From positions 29,829,453 through 29,893,452 of the forward strand of contig CM022953.1 in assembly GCA_012931725.1 (NCBI GenBank): a DNA stretch of 64,000 nt, given 5' to 3'. This document shows, in pieces, positions 11,245-22,608 of the stretch (the stretch's first letter is position 1; the number at the start of each line of letters is the position of its first letter). The position numbers and the translations under genes are program-made. The notes under the pieces are model-generated. The model searched no databases and was not told the DNA's origin. It worked only from the letters and a program-made list of their open reading frames with translations. This DNA is from Litsea cubeba (taxonomy: Eukaryota > Streptophyta > Magnoliopsida > Laurales > Lauraceae).

Positions 11245-11931
11245 TCCTCTCTCTCTCTCATTCCGTTTCTATAGAGCTTTCTCGGTGTACAGAAGTTTGG
11301 GCTAAAGGATACAAAGCCAAAAGGTTCAAATGCCCCTTTCTCCCTTTAATCGCAGCTACTTATCTTAGTGGAATCATAGTGGGGCCATCTCATTGAAAGC
11401 CCAAGCCATTCTCAAATTAACATAAGATAAATGGGCCATAACCATATTAGTCCAAGTTTGAGATAAATTAAGTGCCAACCCATCTCATTGAAAATCAAAG
11501 CCATTCTCAAATATATTAGCCTTGAGATAAATTAAGTGCCCGTTAATAATTACATGGGCCCTAGTCATATTTGAACCCTCAATTAAGATAAATTAAACGT
11601 CTCACTAATATGAGCCCTAGCAATATTTGAGCCCTAAAATGAAATGAATTAAATGTCCCACTAATAATTACATGGCCCTAGCAATATTTGAGCTATGGGT
11701 CCTAGCCATATTTGAGCCCTAAATTGAAATAAAATAATGTCCCACCAATAATTACGGAGTCAAATTTCATTCTAATATAAGTTATATATTTTTTACATAT
11801 TATACATATAAATATATATTTCCGAAATGTAATTCCGAAACGTTTTGCCGAAATTCTGAATCGAATCGACCGAAATATTTCAGTTTGGTGGCCAAACCGA
11901 AACACAGACCGAAATGAATTTCTGAACATTG
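10806..11931 (+). mobile_element. hAT-type non-autonomous element, TSD GTACCACT
   Basis: 1126 bp between exact 8-bp duplications GTACCACT (10798-10805, 11932-11939). Termini: CAGTGTTACGAA on the left, CAATGTTCAGAA as reverse complement of the right. Both arms are dense in CCGAAA/TTTCGG and TTCAG/CTGAA words. The interior holds an A/G-rich stretch, a (CT)n microsatellite and several diverged short direct repeats around GAGCCCTA and AATAATTACATGG. No transposase. Strand is arbitrary. Confidence 0.85.
11203..11262 (+). repeat. (CT)n microsatellite
   Basis: Long CT dinucleotide run inside the 10806-11931 element, with a short break before a second CT run. The small ORFs over it are artefacts of the repeat. 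Confidence 0.9.
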
Positions 11932-11939
11932 GTACCACT

Positions 11940-12566
11940 TCCCTACCTAGCAAAAAAAAAAAAAAAAGTACTCACAGAAGGGCATTATTTTGAGGTTTAC
12001 GCCTCTCTCAGCATACCATCTTGGACTTGACAGTCGGTGACTTCCTTTGTCAATCTTAGAATTCCAGTGCAGCTCTGTGATCACATTGAATACAGAAGGT
12101 AGTAACCAAGGATTTTCTGTGGATGATAATATTCACTTCATTGTGTTCCTTCGGCGAGCATAATGGGCAATGATTTGCTTGCTTCTGGTCCTCATGTGAC
12201 AATGTCATATTCATGAGTCTCTACTCTCTCTCTCTCTCTCTCTCTCCATTCATAGGAACCTCTTTTTATTGCAAGCTTTGGAATCCCTTTTTAATTGCTT
12301 TTTTGTGTTCCAGTTATTGATGTTTAAGAACCTTGCAATGGAATTCCTTTTATGATAGTATAGTTAGTAACCAAGAGCAGTTGCCCTTGCCCACCTGCTC
12401 CATGTGGGGAACTTTGGCACCTACTAGTGTTCTCATCTTCGATGGGCAGTAAATCAATGAAAAGCCTTAACAATTAACATAGATTAGTGATCAGTGAATC
12501 ATATTATAATAGTGAATGTGTGCCTTTTGTCTTTGGGATGGAGAAGATGTGAACCTCCTTTTTGTG
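11940..12566. other. Intergenic or intronic sequence, nothing definite
   Basis: AT-moderate sequence with an A run (11951-11966) and a (CT)n run (about 12223-12246). A short open stretch near 12030-12090 (FVNLRIPVQLCDHIEYR) looks faintly exon-like, but nothing supports it. Confidence 0.5.
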
Positions 12567-12914
12567 GTCATGACCATTGTTCTGAAAATCGGAATCGTAT
12601 CGCAAATCGTTCTCACGCATGATCGAATCAAATTGTGAATGGCATTGCAAATCATTGGATTTTTAATTTTTCTAATAAAAATGAAAAATAATTAAAAATT
12701 AGAAAATAAAAAGAGAAAGGTAGTTATTCATAATCCATCCATTTTCCCATTCATAGCAGTATAAATACAATCACAAATAAGTCTGTATAACAATCATATC
12801 AAGAACATCATGCCATATTAATATATAATAAATGATGTGTAAATAGTTAAATAGTTTAAGGTATCAATAAATCTTATTTTTTGTTATATTTAAATTAAAA
12901 TCTAACTATACACT

Positions 12915-13060
12915 AGGATCTCTCTTTTTTGATAAGAAGGGTGTCCTAGCCCTTTGGGCCATAGTAATCCCTATGGGCCCTGTGGGAGCCGGGTAAATCC
13001 CCTTTGGCCCCAGTGTGGTAGCACAGTTTCGAACCCTCAATCTTCGGAAGCAAACCGTGG
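12915..13060 (-). mobile_element. Possible tRNA-derived SINE
   Basis: On the minus strand there is a B-box-like GGGTTCGAAACT (plus about 13025-13037). It is followed by a GC-rich body and an end CCTTCTTATCAAAAAAG that resembles the TTATC plus poly(A) tail of some plant SINEs. No clear A box or target duplication was identified. Confidence 0.35.
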
Positions 13061-13172
13061 TCCTATTCATTTTATTAATAGAAAAAGATTAAAAAAAAAG
13101 ATATAGAAAGCCCCATATGTACAATCAAAATACTTTTAATCACATGCTTGTTCCTTATTCATTTCTAAAACC

Positions 13173-13354
13173 CATGGTTTAAAAAATTGGCCGAGTCTGA
13201 GTCGACTCGAGTCAGCCCTGTCCGAGTCAGGTCTCATACCAATGGGACTCGACTTGCCTGCGTCATTGCGGGGGGGGGGGGGGGGGGGGGGGGGGGGGAG
13301 TAAGGTGACTGCTGTGGAGAGGAGAGATGGGAGGGGAGAGAGAGAGGAGAGGAG

Positions 13355-13386
<32 letters not shown>

Positions 13387-13897
13387 CATCATTTAAAAGC
13401 AAAAAAAAGGCAAAATCTTACCTGGTACGCTGGTACTTCTAGCTCTCTACAGTGCTGTGCTGTGCTCCTCTGCTACTGTTGTAGCTACACTGTTGCAGTG
13501 CTACCTACTGCGGCCACTGTGGCCCCCTACTACGCCTATTACTGCTGTCCTACTGCCTATTACTGTTTGCTGCCTATTGCTGACTGCTATTGCTGATGGG
13601 CTGCTGCTAAGGTGTTTGGTACGCTCTCCTCTTCCTTTTTTCCTTCTTCCCTTTGCCCAGCCAAACTACCCCCCTCTGTCTCCCCACCCACACGGAACTC
13701 ACCTCTCTTCTTCTTCACTTATCGTCCCCCGCCCCTCCTTTATCAGTTGGCTGGGTTCCTTTTTCTCTATTTTTCTTTTTTTTTCCTAATATTTTTCTGG
13801 GCACATGGAGCTAAACCGACTCGGCCAAGTCCCATGTGAGTTGACTCGGATTCGGCCATGGCCGAATCGTGTCCTGATTCCGCGTCTTGAAACCATG
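13173..13897 (+). mobile_element. hAT-type element nested in another, TSD CTAAAACC
   Basis: 725 bp with exact CTAAAACC at 13165-13172 and 13898-13905. Termini CATGGTTT on the left and CATGGTTT as reverse complement of the right. The arms carry GACTCGAGTC-type words on the left and GATTCGGCC on the right. The interior has a G run of about 29 (13270-13298), a GA microsatellite (about 13358-13386) and CT/GC-rich sequence; the ORFs over these are not genes. Confidence 0.85.
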
Positions 13898-14245
13898 CTA
13901 AAACCTCCCCAAAGCCGCAAAAACTATTAAGAGGTCTTAGTAACTACTACATAATCTTTTAAAAGTAAAAAAACACTAAAAGAAAGAAACAGAAAGAGAG
14001 AAAAAAAAAGGTGAAAGATTATTAATATAAATTTATTGATTGTTGTTATTCTTGCTTAGCTGAATCGCTTGAATCGTAAGATATGTTGAAAACAAGTATC
14101 GAATAATAAGATTCAGACCGAAATTGTAAGATTCATCTGTGAAAGGGATTTGTTGCATAGATACGAATCATTTTTCCTTAGGTTTTGGGATATGAATATG
14201 GATTTGGGATAAGAATCGTAGGATTCTGATAACAATGGTCATGAC

Positions 14246-14540
14246 TATGAGCAATCGCGCAACTTGTGTTATGTGGAGATATAAGCCCTCGTAAGGTCTT
14301 ATTTTTAATTGACTGTTAAGTCTTTGAAAACGCCTTTTGATAGATTTTGGACAGCTAATCATAGTGAATGCATTCATTTAATGTCTTTGGATAATGGAAC
14401 AAGCAAACGAGCTGACTTTTAACTGTATGTTAAAGAGGTATGGAGTGCAGATTTAACTATGTTTAGGGTGGTTTGGTTCATTCCTTCATCTATTACCCAG
14501 TTATTTGAGTATCAAACCACCCATGGTTGCATTAATGGGG
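14246..14540. other. Sequence without recognisable features
   Basis: Unannotated stretch between the hAT element and the RTE LINE 3' end. No coding or repeat signal recognised. Confidence 0.4.
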
Positions 14541-14544
14541 ATTT

Positions 14545-16505
14545 ACCATCACTGCTCATCATCATGATCAAACTTGTCCCAACTATGTTGGTATTGGCTA
14601 CATGAATTCTGCTTCTCGATTTTGATCATATTTGAGCCAAAACCTGGGATAGGTTGCACTTATTCAGATCCATTGTTACTACTAACATCCATGTCACTTT
14701 CAGCCTACCCCTTCCCCGTGGTGGGCCATCAACCTACATAGATAAACTTTTCCTTATCGGTGCCATCAGTGGCCTATGTTGGACATGTTCGAAGCCATCT
14801 CAAACGAGTCTCTCTTATTTTATAACCTATTGATGCTACCCTTAAATGCTTTCGGTAGCGCTCATTTTTATTCTATCTTGATAGCGCTCATTTCTGATTA
14901 TATCCTTCCTAGTTTTACCACACATCACCTCAACATTCTCATCTTTGCTAAACTCACTTTGTGCATTGTTGCTTTCTGATTGGCCAACATTCTGCTCCAT
15001 AGGTCATAATTAGCCTAATCGTTATCCTGTAGAACTTTTCCTTTAGTCTTGTTAGTATGTGCCGATCACAAAGAACTCCAGAAGCAAGGTCTCCAGTTCA
15101 ACCATCTTGCTTTTATCCTATTTTCAACATTTTATTCAATCTTAATCTTTTCATCCTTACTAATTATCGAGCCAAGATATTGGAATGGATCTCTTTGTGG
15201 TATCTCTTGAGCTTCAGTTCTCACAGTAGTTTTAACTCTTTTTACATGCCCCATTGGAGTTGTAATCCTTATATTCAGTCTTTGTACAACTTATTTTAAA
15301 ACCCTTGGATTCTAAAGCTTCCCATTATTATATTTTTTTTTTTTTTAAATTTTCATAGTCACACCATCTCTCAATTCATCCACTAACACTATATCATCTG
15401 CAAACAAAATACATCAAGGTACCTTCTTTTGAATATGAGCAGTTGACTAACCCATAATAAGTATAAAGATATAAGGGCTTAAGGTTGACCCTTGATGCAA
15501 TCCTATGGTTACTAGAAACTCGCCTGCCCCTCCACAGGTAGTTTGCACATTTGTTGCTTTCTTATACATGTCTTTAATGATTTCATTATAACCTCTTGTA
15601 ACACTCTTTATTTAAACACCAAATAAATCTCTTAAGTACCTTACCGTAAGCATTCTCTTGATTAATGAAAACCATATGCTGATTTTTCTTCTTCGCTTGT
15701 TATTTTTCCATTAGTTGCCTAAGTGAGAAGATAGTTTCCATAGTTGACCTCTCTGGCATGAAACCAAATTCATTTTCATATATCTTGGCCTTTTTTTTAA
15801 GTCTTTGCTCTAGTACTTTCTCACATGTGTGACTTATAGTCTCACGATAGCCGATACATTTTTGTATTTCTCTGTTCTTGTATATAGGGACTACAACACT
15901 TCTCCATTCATCCGGCATTTTCTTTGTATTAGTATCTTAGTGGAGAGCTTACTTAACCAAAATCACCTAATTTCTCCTTATCATTTCGTAGCCTCTATCG
16001 AAATGTCATTTGACCTCATAACCTTTCCTGTCTTCATTTGTGTTAATGCTTTCTTCACCTCTACTACCTTAATTTTGTGATATAAGGTATTGTCTTGTTG
16101 AAAGAGTATCCTCTCTTGTTCTTATGCCTCCTATAGAATCTTCATTTAAAAGTTTGTTAAAATATTTCTTCCACCTTTCTTTAATATAGAATACATTTAA
16201 AAGGTCTTATGCCTACTAAAACCTTTTGGTTGTCAATCTTTATACATTTGATATGATCTAGGTCCCTACTTTTCCTTTCCCTTATTTTTCCCTTCTCTTG
16301 TTCTCGACTTATTATATAGGTTACCATATGGTTTAAAGTTTTAATCACACACTACATTCTTAACTTCTTTCTTTGCCTTCTTATATATTTCATAATTTTT
16401 CATATTCCTACTCCCTAGCAAAACTTGTAAAAACGTATTTCTCTCAAACAACTTCCTGAAAATCTACCCTTCATAATTTGTCGTCTCTGCCATTTGTTTT
16501 TATAT
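14545..16505 (-). pseudogene. RTE-type LINE reverse transcriptase remnant
   Basis: The minus strand contains MPDEWRSVVVPIYKNRE and FGFMPERSTMETIFSLRQLM (15918-15700), characteristic blocks of plant RTE-clade RT. Near 15410-15370 it has FADDIVLVDELRDG, the catalytic FADD box. The left end (about 14560-14605) carries the ATCAAACTTGTCCCAACT and GGCTACATGAATTC sequence usual near RTE 3' ends. Many stops make it an old, inactive copy. Its 5' boundary near 16505 is approximate. Confidence 0.75.
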
Positions 16506-16539
16506 TTTTGGTGGCAGAGAACTAATAAAAGCCTTTTCA

Positions 16540-17297
16540 TGTAAGTGCTGTTTGGAAAGAAAGGAATGATAGGATATTTAAAGCTTTAATGATGCCACTA
16601 GAGGATATTTTTAATTGGTAATTGCATGGGAGGGTAGCTGGATTGGCGATCATGCGAAAATAATTTCAGAATTTAAATTTATATCTAATTCTTCACAACT
16701 GGGAGCCTTGTTTGATTTATGGTCCTTTGAAGTAGTGGAAATTTGAATTTTGGTCCCGTCCAGTTGGCATGTTGAAATTTAATGTGGATGAGGTGGTGGC
16801 TAAAGGTGTACCAGCCAATAGGCGGTGTTCTTAAAATGACAGAAGTGAAACGTTGCTCATGTTTTCTAAATCAATTGGTGTAAAAGATTCTGATTAAATG
16901 GAGGTGATGGCTATATTAGAAAGCCTCAATATATTCCCTATCTTTTCAAGAATTGTCGATGGTGGAAAGTGACTCGTTTAATAAAATTTCACAAGTAGCT
17001 GGTCAGGTTGGAGGCTTGCAGCTTGAAATTCAAATTTTACCTGAATGAGATAAAATCCTTGTCTTCTAATATTAAGGTAGATTTTCACCATTTATTTTAT
17101 TTGCAAATGAATTGGTGGATAGGTTGGCCAAGGAAAGTATGCTTAGTTATGTTCTCTCGATGCTCCTATCTTGCACATGGTTTATTTATTTATTTTTAAT
17201 GTGTCTATTATGCTGGTGGTGTACGGTATAACGCTCTTATACCCATGCGTTTTTTCTCTTGTTATCTCTCCTTCGAGTGAAATTTACATAAAAAAAA
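16540..17297 (+). pseudogene. L1 LINE 3' end with RNase H domain remnant
   Basis: Broken frames read AVWKERNDRIFK, then KFNVD, NDRSETLLMFSKSIGVKDS and LNEIKSLSSN. This is the zf-RVT-to-RNase H end of a plant L1 ORF2. It stops at a short 3' UTR with an A run (about 17289-17297). It is 5'-truncated near 16540, next to the RTE remnant in opposite orientation. Confidence 0.7.
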
Positions 17298-17299
17298 AT

Positions 17300-18489
17300 C
17301 TGGTGTTTTGGTTTAGGCAGTGTTAGTTAAGTGGAAACCATGGGGGAGCTGTTTTTAAGAAATTTCTCCAGTCCAGTTGTTGGAATTATTAATGTAGCAG
17401 AGGGTTATGCTTGGTTGGTTGGTTGCCAGGAGCTCAATAAATTGGAATGTTATTAATGCCATCATTGAGGTCACTGTTTCGGCCATTAACATGCTACTTC
17501 GGTTGGAGTAAAAAACAAAGTGGGGGTCAACTTGTGGGTAAAGTAAAAATAAAGGGGGGTTAACGTAAAAAGCACTTGTTCACAATGTGTATTTTTCTCC
17601 AAGTGGTCACGCTTGGTTGTAGTTAAATGAGAGTCCAAAGGAGTGAAGGGGCTAGTGATGTCACATCTGGACTTACTTCTTCCCTCCACTATTTCCATCC
17701 AAATAGCAATGAAGTAAAAATGGCACATCATTACTTTACCCTTCTCACTACACTTTTTCCATCCAAACTACAATGAAATAAAGAAACGTCACATCATGGC
17801 CTACTTTTATTCCTCCCTTACTACTCCTTTTGCTAAACAAACAGGCCCTTGGGGGTTTGTTTGCCTTTTAGGCATGAGATAGGGAAATGGGTTTTACATA
17901 TGTAAATGTTACACTTGAAATAAATTACCATGTTTGTCCAAACCACCATTTTCACATGATTGAATGAGTGCATCAATGGTTTTAGATGTGTTTGGATGTT
18001 TTTGCACACATTTCTTAAAATCCATGGAGATTGAAGATATGAATCTACTTGATGCTTATCATTAATTCAAAAGTATGGAACGGTTTGGATCATGAATTGG
18101 GAGCCCACCGGAGTGCAGTAAATTAGATTTAAGTTTGGGACTTTTTCACAAAATACCCAAAAATACCCAAAATCTATGAAGATTTAAGATACCACCTTCC
18201 AGATCTTGCGGTTTATTAGTTTTTTTTTTTTTAAATGATTTTGTGGTTTATTAGTTCAATATACAAATTGAACATTTTGAATTAAAATATGGGGCCCACA
18301 AGAACGATAAAAATAAGGGTGGTTGATGGGGGCCATGGAAATGCAATCACCATGTGAGATTGTAGGTGTGCCCTTTTCACTTTCACACCTTTAGGTGTGA
18401 AAATTTTGGTGCGTAAATGGACTTATTTACAACATTTTCACTCCTCATTTATGCATCACACATGCATAACTGAGCGCAAACATATGTGC
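17300..18489. other. AT-rich repeat-derived sequence, no gene
   Basis: Contains diverged MITE-like material: GTAAAA/TTTTAC-rich stretches at 17500-17830 ending in GCTAAACAAACAGGCCC, a common MITE-like terminus. I could not fix element boundaries. No coding sequence. Confidence 0.4.
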
Positions 18490-18870
18490 TAATACACCCT
18501 TGGAAAACTCTCCGAATTGACTGACTCTCCCGCGTCACCACATTTTGACAAAGGACCGAGTCAAAACATTGGCCGAGTCATCTCACTTTAATAAATTATT
18601 TGTATTTTGAACCATTTGATAGGTAAATCTAATTTTAAATAATTAAAATTAATTTATAAGTAATTATGAATGGGGTTTGGGGTTGGCGATTTAAAAAAGA
18701 TGACTAAAATGTAATTTGAAACCAATATCTGATCGTTTACATTGGATAATTGGACTAATAAATTATGTGATATGCAATATTTTTTCTTTTATCTTCCTTA
18801 TTGGAGTACTTTTCTTGCATATATACATTGCCTATTCTGAATATATGTAAATAAATGTATATTTACATTT

Positions 18871-19248
18871 GGGAAATATTCAAGTGAGAACTAGTTCTCA
18901 CCTATTATATGAGAAATTTTTTGCGGGGCCCAACTAGCAGCCCATCCAAACCTTGCAACCAATAGGGAATCCCCGGATAGTCACTAATCCCAAGGATTGG
19001 CACACATCCGAATGGACTGAACAGTTGGATCGATGGTTGAATATTTTTTTGAATATGAAGCTATTAAACTTGTGAGCCACGGATGAAGGGGTTAGGGCAT
19101 GGGTTTGGGGTCAAACTTGATACTTGGGGTGGACTTACATAGATCTTTCCATCCCTTCTGGTCCCATCCCCAAATGGGGCCCACAATTGGGCCCCACAAA
19201 AAAGTTCTCATATAATATGTGAGAACAGTTCCCACCTGAATATTACCC
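18871..19248 (+). mobile_element. Mutator-type MITE, TIR about 60 bp
   Basis: 378 bp with long inverted ends beginning GGGAAATATTCAAGTG (left) and GGGTAATATTCAGGTG (right, reverse complement), similar for about 60 bp up to GGGGCCCAA. Flanks TTTACATTT (18862-18870) and TTTATATTT (19249-19257) form a 9-bp duplication with one mismatch, typical of Mutator-like elements. No coding capacity. Confidence 0.8.
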
Positions 19249-19324
19249 TTTATATTTTATAAGTAATTAGTTATTTTTAAATATTTTTTAAATTATTAAA
19301 AAAAAAAAACATGACTGTCTCGAG

Positions 19325-19747
19325 AATAGTTGTTAATATCGTTTCGGACCTCATTTCGCTCTAGCCTGCAAAATGAAAAGTTTCGGCCGATTCGGGATTT
19401 CGGCGAAACTTTTTGGAATTACTTTCGGGGAAAATATAACATAATTTATATACATATATAAGTAAAAAAATAGAAAAAAATAATAAACATAGATTTAATC
19501 CATTATAGTTGATTTTTTTCGAATTATATTTTGGGAAAATATAAGAAATACAAAATGTGTAAAAAAAGTAAAAAAATTAATTATGTAAAATTCCATTTCG
19601 GCCGAAATCAGCCGAAATTTTGAAATTCGGATGAGATTGACCGAAATTCAAATTGAAATGTTTTGGCCGAAATTTTGTTTTGGTCACTTGACCGAAACGA
19701 AAAATTTCGGCCATTTCGGCCGAAACGGTACGAAATTAAGAACTATG
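19325..19747 (+). mobile_element. hAT-type MITE, TSD GTCTCGAG
   Basis: 423 bp with exact GTCTCGAG flanks (19317-19324, 19748-19755). The 17-bp ends AATAGTTGTTAATATCG and CATAGTTCTTAATTTCG (right, reverse complement) match at 14 positions. The arms are saturated with TTTCGGCCGAAA words. No ORF of note. Confidence 0.85.
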
Positions 19748-19900
19748 GTCTCGAGTCTCCGCGTTGACTCCATACGAGTCAATTTTTTTTTTGCATTGGA
19801 CGAGTTAAGTCCGAGTCACGAGTTTTTCAACCTTGTTATACACCATTAGGCATGTGCATCATTTACTTTTGTAAATGAGGGCAAACAAATGACCCCTTAG

Positions 19901-20625
19901 CAATTATCTGATTACATAGAAGAAATTGGAGATGATGATTTTGTGGTCCATGAATGGTTATGTTTAAATGGTAAACTCGCTCTTCAGGAATCTAGAGGTA
20001 TCGCTGATTTTTTTGGGCCAAAGATCTGCATTTCTTTTTCTTTTATTTTTTTAGAACAGTAATGATAAATTGCATTGAGATGAATAGGACTTCTTCTTCT
20101 TCTTCTTCTTCTGCTTCTTTTTTTAATAAAGATGGTGCATTTTGCATCAATCTTTTGTATAGTGTTAATCTTTGTTATTAACTTGAAACTGTTTTACCAT
20201 TTCACAACAAAAAAAAAAGAAGGTTCTTCCCTTGTTCTATTTTGGCTAGTTTGCTGGTGTCTCATGTTACTAATACATATTATTTTCTATACATTTCATG
20301 TTTGCAGATGACAAACCCATTCTTCTTATAACACATGTTGATGAACTGTCACTTTCGGAGCGGGCTCGTGTCCGCATTCATTTGGGAGACTTGCTGGGAA
20401 TTCCACCTACTACACAAATATTTGACATCCCAGGTGATATATCTGTAGAACTATTTGTTGTTGTTATTGACTGAAGAATTTGAACTGTATGTATTTTTCT
20501 AAAAAAAAAAAAAACTTGCAGACAAATGTGACCTGTCATCTGAGTCAACTATAGTGGAAATGCTACGCTACTGCCTTGAGCATGCTGATAGAAATCTGCC
20601 CTTCAAACAAAGTGCTCCTCTAATG
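19901..20625 (+). CDS. P-loop/GTPase-like host gene, three internal exons
   Basis: Three consecutive exons with compatible phases: 19901-19997 (acceptor TTAG, donor GTATCG), 20308-20433 (TTTGCAG / GTGATA) and 20522-20625 (CTTGCAG / GTTTGA). Spliced, they read QLSDYIEEIGDDDFV, then DDKPILLITHVDELSLSERA, LGDLLGIPP, TQIFDIP and TIVEMLRYCLEHADRNLPF, with no stop across 327 nt. The ITHVDEL segment sits like the specificity (NKxD-type) loop of a P-loop GTPase; I recall similar uncharacterised plant P-loop NTPases but cannot name this one. The first acceptor is uncertain. The 5' exons are not identified; transposons crowd the upstream side. The next exon may be at 39337. Confidence 0.65.
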
Positions 20626-21546
20626 GTTTGATCTTTTTCCTTGAACTTGTGTTTGTTACTTTCTGTGAGCTTCAAACAATATACATGGGCTTGGTTTTCG
20701 CAATGGTTTTTGAAGCATGGTTCCTAAACATTGTTGAGTCGATTTAAAAGTGCCCCAGTTGGAAATTACAGTCCAGTCGCATATATATTTTATCTTCTCC
20801 CGAAAATGTATAATAGCTAAACTGCATTGAAAAGTGTATTCTAGAATAAGAGGGTAACATAATATATTCTTGATTAGTTTCTTATTTTAGTTTTTTCTTA
20901 AAAGAAATTTTGTATCCTTTTTTCTTATATTTTTTTGAAATGGTTTTTCTTTTAAGTATTCTGCGTATTTAATCCCATTTCTTGAATTAAAATAAGTTGG
21001 ATGAATACACAGTCAAGCCTTTTAAATTTTACCACTCCGCCACTTCTTCCATTAAACTGATCTGGTTTGGGGTTTTTTGGGTTTTCAAGTTAGGATCTGA
21101 GGGATAAATTTGTCTTTTCTCAGGTTTATAATCAAGTTCTGTTTTTTTTTTTTTTTTTTTTTGGTTAAAAATGCTTAGTTTTGTGGAAATCCTGCAAAAA
21201 TATACTATATTGGTCAAATTGAATATGGATAAGCCAACCATGTAACATGATAGATCGCCATCTCCCACAAAAAAAAAAAAAGGTTAAATAATTTATAAAA
21301 AAAAAACATGTATGAGGGAGCGGTGATGAGAGAACTATTTTGGTGAGGTGAATTTCCAGTGATCTGTGAGTTTGCATCATGTGTCAGCTTTAAGATCGTT
21401 TTCTTTTTCTCTTATACTGATTATGGACAATTGATGTGAAATGGATTTTTAACTGTGTTTTTGAGGTGGCTAAGCCTACATGGGGTGGATTGCGCATCCC
21501 AGAAGGGCCCGCAACATCTAATTAAGAATGGATGTGGAATTGGGGC
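20626..21546 (+). other. Start of a probable giant intron
   Basis: AT-rich, with T runs (about 21141-21162), no coding potential. It leads into the nested Copia cluster. With donor 20626 and acceptor 39336 the intron would be 18,711 bp. Confidence 0.5.
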
Positions 21547-21551
21547 GCCAA

Positions 21552-21728
21552 TGTTAAGGTTAGAAAGATTGTAAAATTGGTCTATCCTCTTTGAGGATCG
21601 ATTGCTGCTTTATAATATTAGAGTTGCCAAATCTAGGTAATAATTAAAGAGTACATGATCTCCTATTAAGGTAAAAGAATGACGATACAAAGTAATGATA
21701 CAGGGAAAATACTACTAATAGACATCTG
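21552..21728 (-). repeat. Copia-C 3' LTR, outer part
   Basis: Aligns with 37257 onward from TGTTAAGG/TGATAAGA through AAAATACTACTAATAGAC. It is interrupted by Copia-D after ATCTG (21724-21728). The remainder is at 32259-32330. Confidence 0.85.
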
Positions 21729-21960
21729 TGTCAATCCTGGGCCTCTAGGCCCAATATATCAGGCCCATTTACATACTAGTTAGTTGTTAGCTATTAGCAT
21801 GGATCTAACCCCAAGTGTAATTAAGGGATAATCATTGTTAGAATGTAATCAGGGATTAAACCCTTTTAAATAGAGATCTCAGTCGACCAATGGAGGACAC
21901 GACATTCATCTCCACATCTCTCTCTCTCTGATGTCTGCATGCTTCTTTCCATTAATGACA
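21729..21960 (+). repeat. Copia-D 5' LTR
   Basis: TGTCAATC...TAATGACA, 232 bp, followed by TGGTATCAGAGCAAGG. Confidence 0.95.
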
Positions 21961-22608
21961 TGGTATCAGAGCAAGGTCAATCATCTGCGATCTTCTCCTA
22001 AGTCATCTTCCAAGCATAGGAAGCCAGCCAGTAATGTTTCTATTCAGCCGATCATCTCTGATCGTTCCTGATCATCTCGGATCAAGCATGGCCCACCTAG
22101 GATCATCACCACCATATCAACGGAATACTTCCATCTTGGTCGACTCCTGCTTCCTGGATTTCTGAAGATTTTTTCCTGATTTATTGATCATCAGAGGTAG
22201 GTTTTCTACAAATTTTTGTGAAAATTCATTTTTTTCACTACTTTTTCATCTCGACCGTCCAATATCCTAGATCTGGGTTTGATCTGCCTGTGACCACTTC
22301 CAGTAGTTGCATAAAACTACTCTCTTTTCATCTCCACCCTCTGCTCTGTGTAAAGATCAACAAGTGGGGCCCACGTGTGATTTTCCCTGCTGCCGACTGG
22401 GACGTGTTCAACCCTGTGCACTGTGCTTTGCACTGTTTTTCATCTCTGTTGCTTGAGATTGCTGCTGGTTGCTTCTCTCTGCTACTGCTGTTAATTGTTT
22501 ACTTGCTTCTCACCTGTTCTCCATCACGTGTGATTTTCTCCTGCTGCTGGTTGCTTCTCTCTGCTACTGCTGTTAATTGTTTACTTGCTTCTCCACTGTT
22601 CTCTTGTC

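Larger units (their letters stand above)
12575..14237 (+). mobile_element. hAT-type non-autonomous element, TSD GTCATGAC
   Basis: 1663 bp flanked by exact GTCATGAC (12567-12574, 14238-14245). Termini CATTGTT...AACAATG. The arms are rich in GAATCG/CGATTC words. A SINE-like stretch and a second complete hAT-type element (13173-13897) are nested inside. Strand is arbitrary. Confidence 0.85.
18498..19835 (+). mobile_element. hAT-like element, imperfect TSD, hosts two smaller MITEs
   Basis: Flanks TAATACAC (18490-18497) and TTATACAC (19836-19843) differ at one base. Right terminus (reverse complement) CAAGGTTGAAAAACTC; left CCTTGGAAAACTC. Both arms contain GACTC/GAGTC words, like the 13173-13897 element. 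The interior carries a Mutator-type MITE (18871-19248) and another hAT-type MITE (19325-19747). Strand is arbitrary. Confidence 0.6.

Noticed and set aside
12030..12095. Possible upstream exon of the P-loop gene (FVNLRIPVQLCDHIEYR)
   Set aside because: Short, no phase test possible, and several transposons lie between it and the known exons.
17850..19900. Outer TIR pair (GGGGGTTTGTTTGCC near 17853 and GGGCAAACAAATGACCCC near 19879)
   Set aside because: The ends are similar but unequal, and I could not find a convincing target duplication. It would also overlap the first P-loop exon acceptor.
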